NCBI GenBank assembly: GCA_016191555.1 | Contig: JACPVX010000041.1 | Span: 124,001 to 188,000, forward strand | DNA length: 64,000 nucleotides | Reading direction: 5' to 3' | Source: Bacteroidota bacterium | GTDB taxonomy: Bacteria > Bacteroidota > Bacteroidia > Cytophagales > Cyclobacteriaceae | Part shown: piece by piece, positions 59,918 to 64,000 of the stretch | Position numbering within the stretch: position 1 is the first letter of the stretch | Layout of the letters: each line of letters starts with the position of its first letter | Program-made: the position numbers and the translations under genes | Notes under the pieces: generated by a model | The model's input: only the letters and a program-made list of their open reading frames with translations | Told to the model about the DNA's origin: nothing | Databases searched by the model: none

Positions 59918-61569
59918 TTCAATTTCAGAATGTAGCTTTTGGATAACGTCTTATCGCGGGTAGCTGCATTCATAAAATCACCTTGAGGTTGACTAATGTG
60001 ATAATTGGCAAACGATTCAAGAATCTGATAGTGAATTCCCGCGTTTGAAAATTTTGTAAGGAATCCTTCACTGCAAAATACCAGCGGCTTGTCGGTTATA
60101 CTCATCAATTCTTCCAGAGAATAATACTTTACAATATCTCGATAATAAAAATCGAAGGAATAGGAATTATCTCCTTTTATCATAACAGCACGTTTAGAAG
60201 AATATTGCTGATTCAAATAAAAGGCGGCCTCACTTCCCGATTGGTATTGCACCAAGTCGTGCGTGAAGAAAAAAGCTAAGTAACCGTACAACATATAGCT
60301 TGCGGCTAGATTTCTACTAAAAGCTGTTTGAAGTCGCGGGCTTTTTTCCGGAAGCTTGAGAATGACAAGTAAGCTTATCAATATCCAGCCAATCGCGAAA
60401 AGCATAAACTGTGGCTGAAACCAAATCGTTAAAGCAATAGCCGCTGCAAACGCAAGCACCACCTGAAAATAAAAAAGTATTCGCCAGAATTTATTCTTTG
60501 AATACGTCACTATCTCACACAAGTAAAATGCACTGATGATACTCATGAATGGAAAGATAATATTCATGTAGTGCGGAAGCTGAAACCCAGAGAGTGAAAA
60601 AAGTAAAAATGTAAAAGCAGTGGTACCGATGGTAATTAGTTCGGGTAATTGTTTGAATTTAGTTTTAACCGCTGAGAAAATGGCCGCAAAAAATAAAATA
60701 GAAGAAGGAAAAAATGCCCAAAGCGTGGTATGCAGAAAGAAAAATTTATCTCCGTCTCCTTTGATCGGTCCAGTATTAAAAAATCGACCAAACTGGCTAT
60801 CCCAAAAGAAAAAACGAATACCCGAAACACCTGTCTTTCCGAAAACAACTTTTTCCGGGTGAAGATCAAATTGCTGATAGAGACTGTATAATTCTGGAGT
60901 GATGAATAACAGCATCAACACGATTGCTACTAACCAGCGCCAGTGAAGCAATTGCGTCCATTCTTTCCGCCAACTCCAATGAATCAGCAAGCCTATTCCA
61001 ATTGTGCTCAGTACAAAAATTCCTTTGGTCATTATAGCGCATGCTGCCAATAAAGCTCCGAATAGCAGATCTTTTCCAAACTGCTCCTGAGATGCTTTAT
61101 GAAAATGAAAAACACTTCCAATAATTAATCCCATTAAATAAGGCTCAGCTCGCACGTCATTATTAGAAAGCACGGCATGCATGGCGGTGAGATAAATCAG
61201 GACTGAAATTTGGGCAACTGTCTTCGTGTAAAATAAATTAGCAAAGCGGTAAGTATACCATCCTCCCAATCCCCAAAACAACAAAGCCGGAAGTTTATAC
61301 GCAAAGGTGGTGATGCCAAAGAGTTGATAACTGAGTGCCATTATCCAAAACGGAAAATGTGGTTTATCTAACCAATCGCTTCCTTGCAGAATCAGATTAG
61401 CATAATCTCTTGTCAATACCATTTGCTTCGCGATAGTTGCGTATACAGCTCCATCAGGTTCAATGATGGTAAAGAATAATCCGCTTGCATTTACGAATAT
61501 GCCAATCCACAATAAAGGCTTCCATCTGGCTTCGAGCCACTGTTCCCAAGAAGAACATAGTAATCTCAT
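59914..61569 (-). CDS. ArnT-like GT39 glycosyltransferase
   Basis: This 551-residue protein has about 11-12 membrane helices and the GT39 (PMT/ArnT) opening FTIIEPDGAVYATIAKQMV, with an Asp expected to be catalytic, followed by DWLDKPHFPFWIMALSYQLFG (KP-containing loop). ArnT-type enzymes transfer a sugar from a polyprenyl-phosphate donor to lipid A, glycan or protein on the periplasmic side. A long periplasmic loop around residues 235-275 and a C-terminal soluble domain (about 455-551) are present. The sugar is unknown. It overlaps the SMR gene by 4 bp at their 3' ends. Confidence 0.87.
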   Translation of the reverse strand: MRLLCSSWEQWLEARWKPLLWIGIFVNASGLFFTIIEPDGAVYATIAKQMVLTRDYANLILQGSDWLDKPHFPFWIMALSYQLFGITTFAYKLPALLFWGLGGWYTYRFANLFYTKTVAQISVLIYLTAMHAVLSNNDVRAEPYLMGLIIGSVFHFHKASQEQFGKDLLFGALLAACAIMTKGIFVLSTIGIGLLIHWSWRKEWTQLLHWRWLVAIVLMLLFITPELYSLYQQFDLHPEKVVFGKTGVSGIRFFFWDSQFGRFFNTGPIKGDGDKFFFLHTTLWAFFPSSILFFAAIFSAVKTKFKQLPELITIGTTAFTFLLFSLSGFQLPHYMNIIFPFMSIISAFYLCEIVTYSKNKFWRILFYFQVVLAFAAAIALTIWFQPQFMLFAIGWILISLLVILKLPEKSPRLQTAFSRNLAASYMLYGYLAFFFTHDLVQYQSGSEAAFYLNQQYSSKRAVMIKGDNSYSFDFYYRDIVKYYSLEELMSITDKPLVFCSEGFLTKFSNAGIHYQILESFANYHISQPQGDFMNAATRDKTLSKSYILKLN

Positions 61570-61727
61570 GATGCAAAATCAGACATACGAAAAAGTAAAG
61601 CTACAGCATCTCGTCTCACAAGAGATTAACAAATCGTAACGAATAAATAAAGTTACTAGCTAAGAAATAACAATGCCTTTATCAGTGAATGAAACCACGG
61701 TAACATTCCTTGAGTAAACTTGTGATA

Positions 61728-62411
61728 ATGAAACGCCACCCATCCGACATATCCTTTGCCAGTTGGATTTATTTTTCATGCTGCCTTTTTCTTTGCATTC
61801 TTTCCCTGGTGATACCCAAAGGCGAAGATGTTCTTTTCATAAATGGTAACCACTCAGAACTTTTAGATCGGTTTTTCTCAATCATCACGCATCTTGGTGC
61901 CGGGCATTTGTTAATCCTTATTCTAATTGTTTCCCTATTCATTCGGTTTCAGTTTTCTTTGCTCACTGTTGCTGCGTGGATCAGTCATGGTGTTGTTTGC
62001 TCTATTTTTAAACGGGTTTTCTTTAGACATCTAGACCGACCTAAGCAGTTAATCGACAATCAGCTACTTCATTTCATTCCCAATGTAGATGTGCATGCTC
62101 ACTTCTCTTTTCCTTCTGGGCATACGGCAACAATTTTTTGCATCTGCTTCTTGCTTTCACTAGGGATAAAGAATAGAATTGCCACCGTTCTTCTAATGCT
62201 CGTTGCCTTGGCGGTAGGTTATTCGCGTATCTATCTGCTTCAGCATTTCTTGATGGATGTGGCTGCCGGAGCAACCATTGGTGTAGTCTGCACATATGGC
62301 TTTTGGTTCTACTTCCAACAGACAAGATTACCTGTGTGGACGACCTATTACTTGAAGATCGACCTCTCGCAATCCGTTGGTGACAAAAAACAACCGAGCC
62401 GTTTTATTTGA
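61728..62411 (+). CDS. PAP2-family membrane phosphatase
   Basis: ATG 61728 gives 227 residues; a TTG at 61710 would add six. Five to six membrane helices surround the three PAP2 motifs: KRVFFRHLDRP, FPSGHTATIF, and GYSRIYLLQHFLMDVAAG. Such enzymes dephosphorylate phosphatidic acid, undecaprenyl diphosphate or related lipids at the membrane. It is divergent from the GT39 gene and 61 bp upstream of the phosphodiesterase gene. Confidence 0.93.
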   Translation: MKRHPSDISFASWIYFSCCLFLCILSLVIPKGEDVLFINGNHSELLDRFFSIITHLGAGHLLILILIVSLFIRFQFSLLTVAAWISHGVVCSIFKRVFFRHLDRPKQLIDNQLLHFIPNVDVHAHFSFPSGHTATIFCICFLLSLGIKNRIATVLLMLVALAVGYSRIYLLQHFLMDVAAGATIGVVCTYGFWFYFQQTRLPVWTTYYLKIDLSQSVGDKKQPSRFI

Positions 62412-62472
62412 TTGAAGCATAACGCTCACTTCACGTTAAAGTAATAATACATACCGACCTTTGGGCTGCAAC

Positions 62473-63402
62473 ATGAAGTTTCAACTGATCCTACTTATCA
62501 GTTTCATTTCTTTAAAGGTTGGCTTTTGTCAATCGCAGACTTCTTCACCTCCAGCCAAAATCAAAATTCTCTCCTGGAATATCTACATGCTGCCGGGTAT
62601 GGTCATGAAAGGTGGAAAGGTAGAACGTGCAGCCGCCATCGGAAAAATACTGAAGGATAGTGATTATGATGTGATCGTCTTCCAGGAAGCCTTCCATCGC
62701 AGGGCACGAAAAAAAATCTATCAACAATTGAAGGATGCGTTTCCGTATCAAACCGGGCCCGCCAATCAGCAACTCATTTCCTACAAAACGAACAGCGGGA
62801 TCTGGATCTTTAGTAAACATCCGATTGTCGCATCACAGTCGATCATTTTTAAAAATCGTTCAGGTATTGATGCCTTTTCACGAAAAGGCGGCCTGATTGC
62901 CGAAGTGCAGATCAATCAAACGCTGATACAAGTGGCCGGCACACATCTGCAAAATTCCGGACAACCGTGGATACGTCAGAGTCAGTGTGTGGAATTTTAT
63001 AATCGTTTACTCAAGCCGATGCAGAAAGAAGGCGTTCCTCAAATCTTGTGTGGTGACTTTAACATCAATCGTAAAAAAGAGGAAGAGTATAACTTCATGC
63101 TTCAAACGCTGCGCGCTACCGATGGAGAACTATGTGGCGAATGGAAATTCACCTATGATCGCCAGCAAAACGATTTGCATGTAGAAGCGGGACAAGAAAA
63201 AGATTTGATCGATTATATTCTGATTCGTGATTCAGATAGTCAATTTGCCTCAACCGCTCGTCAAATCAAAATAATACGCAACAACTGGCATCAACAGCAT
63301 GCAGATTTATCAGATCATTTTGCCTTAGAAGCAGAAATTCAATTCGCGCAACCCGCTTTGGTATCGCAATTGAACACCTCAGTCGGGCAATTCCATAAGT
63401 AG
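62473..63402 (+). CDS. Secreted endonuclease/exonuclease/phosphatase-family enzyme, sphingomyelinase C-like
   Basis: ATG 62473 gives 309 residues with a signal peptide (residues 1-20, ending VGFCQ). The EEP-family motifs are in order: LSWNIYMLPG, IVFQEAF, VAGTHLQN, LCGDFNIN, and the C-terminal SDHFALEAEI. This pattern is that of bacterial neutral sphingomyelinases rather than DNases. Many Bacteroidota make sphingolipids, so a lipid substrate is plausible. The metal ligands (Glu, Asp, His) are all present. A nuclease role cannot be ruled out. Confidence 0.85.
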   Translation: MKFQLILLISFISLKVGFCQSQTSSPPAKIKILSWNIYMLPGMVMKGGKVERAAAIGKILKDSDYDVIVFQEAFHRRARKKIYQQLKDAFPYQTGPANQQLISYKTNSGIWIFSKHPIVASQSIIFKNRSGIDAFSRKGGLIAEVQINQTLIQVAGTHLQNSGQPWIRQSQCVEFYNRLLKPMQKEGVPQILCGDFNINRKKEEEYNFMLQTLRATDGELCGEWKFTYDRQQNDLHVEAGQEKDLIDYILIRDSDSQFASTARQIKIIRNNWHQQHADLSDHFALEAEIQFAQPALVSQLNTSVGQFHK

Positions 63403-63409
63403 AGATTTT

Positions 63410-64000
63410 TTAATTAATCTTCCGCAACTTATCTAGTTGTGTCTCTTTCACTTTTTTGATTTGCACTGCAGCGTTTGCAATGGAATCTTGCGCCTTTTTA
63501 TTATTCTCGATTTTAATTTTCAACGCTGCGTTCTCTAACTTATTCGCTTCTAATTCTTTCTCTAGCTTAATTCGCTCCAGTTCGTTGTTGGCCAATTTGT
63601 TGGTCAGGTCTTTTCCTTGGTTAATAAACCGAAAAGATTGTTTATCGACTGCATCCAGTGCTTGTTGTGTTTCGTCAATCTGACCTTGTGCTTTTTCGCG
63701 GTTGAATCGCACACCAAACTCCTTTGCCATTCGCTCCAGTTGTTTGTTAACGAATTCCACATCTTTGCTATCCCACTCGCTTGGTTTAATTCCTAACCAG
63801 GCGGAAACTACATTCCCACTTTCTGTGATAAAGGCATAAATGGATTTCTTGGCATACACATTTCCATTGAAAACAGGATCGGTAATCACCAATGGATCGG
63901 AAGAAAGAAATTTTAGTTTGCCAACTTCCTTGAGGTAACGCGTAAGAGAGGCACTCACATCTGATTTTTTACCTTCGAAGTCTACCGCAAATCCATCCAC
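63410..64000 (-). CDS. Coiled-coil protein of unknown function, 5' end outside window
   Basis: Only the C-terminal 196 residues are in the window; the frame is open at base 64000, so the gene begins beyond it. The visible part has a beta-rich stretch (VITDPVFNGNVYAKKSIYAF) and then a long coiled coil rich in Glu, Lys, Leu and Asn (from about residue 100), ending in VKETQLDKLRKIN. I do not recognise the family. The stop is 7 bp from that of the convergent phosphodiesterase gene. Confidence 0.7.
   Translation of the reverse strand: MDGFAVDFEGKKSDVSASLTRYLKEVGKLKFLSSDPLVITDPVFNGNVYAKKSIYAFITESGNVVSAWLGIKPSEWDSKDVEFVNKQLERMAKEFGVRFNREKAQGQIDETQQALDAVDKQSFRFINQGKDLTNKLANNELERIKLEKELEANKLENAALKIKIENNKKAQDSIANAAVQIKKVKETQLDKLRKIN

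Overview
The window reads as chromosomal DNA of a free-living Bacteroidota bacterium, most likely of the Cytophagales. Supporting signs are a secreted metalloprotease ending in a type IX secretion sorting domain, a PorE-like OmpA lipoprotein, a TonB-dependent receptor with an N-terminal carboxypeptidase-regulatory domain, a 1115-residue SecA of the Bacteroidota type, DUF4834 and DUF4350 proteins, and repeated TAnnTTTG minus-7 promoter boxes. The first and last genes run off the window. I saw no integrase, transposase, phage genes or CRISPR array.

Layout. 1-5523: one gene train (SpoIIM-like, membrane protein, DUF4129, DUF4350, MoxR ATPase, DUF58). 5664-9041: T9SS-exported metalloprotease. 9216-12029: carB. 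12087-15047 (minus): TerB-like protein and a MacB/FtsX-type permease. 15237-23268: DUF4834-dapF, secA-SPOR-M20 hydrolase, Na/Pi cotransporter. 23342-26284: pyrH and frr, separated by an antisense cupin-AraC pair. 26356-29188 (minus): metK, an RsmI-family methylase and an alpha/beta hydrolase. 29317-33187: lysA, an HI0933-family flavoprotein and a convergent histidine kinase. 33239-33888: a compound locus made of tRNA-Phe, a GIY-YIG nuclease gene and two older degenerate copies of the tRNA 3' end, terminator and nuclease start. 34037-39624: Fe-S oxidoreductase pair, PorE-like protein, DUF2721. 39629-43747 (minus): purM, LysE-type exporter, ATP-grasp protein, DinB-like and YHS proteins. 43948-44472: toxin-antitoxin pair with a frameshifted toxin. 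44645-51078: second MoxR, TonB-dependent receptor, beta-helix lipoprotein and a small lipoprotein. 51331-59917: a tightly overlapping surface-sugar operon (GT-B-like protein, SpsF, split transketolase, class III aminotransferase, SDR, KdsC-like phosphatase, NeuB-like synthase, fatty acid hydroxylase, SMR transporter). 59914-64000: ArnT-like GT39, PAP2 phosphatase, sphingomyelinase-like phosphodiesterase and a partial coiled-coil protein.

Two places stand out. The first is the tRNA-Phe / GIY-YIG locus. It looks like a small homing-type element that repeatedly inserts at the 3' end of a tRNA gene, rebuilds the tRNA, and pushes the old 3' end outward; both displaced copies carry the same palindromic insert in the T-loop. 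The second is the 51-58 kb operon. It combines a PEP-condensing NeuB-like synthase and a SpsF cytidylyltransferase with a two-subunit transketolase and a GSA-type aminotransferase, which suggests an activated ulosonic-acid-type sugar made by a route not described by the standard sialic, legionaminic or Kdo pathways.

Start codons were adjusted where internal ATGs fit the family better. Function calls rest on motif recognition by eye, without database searches.
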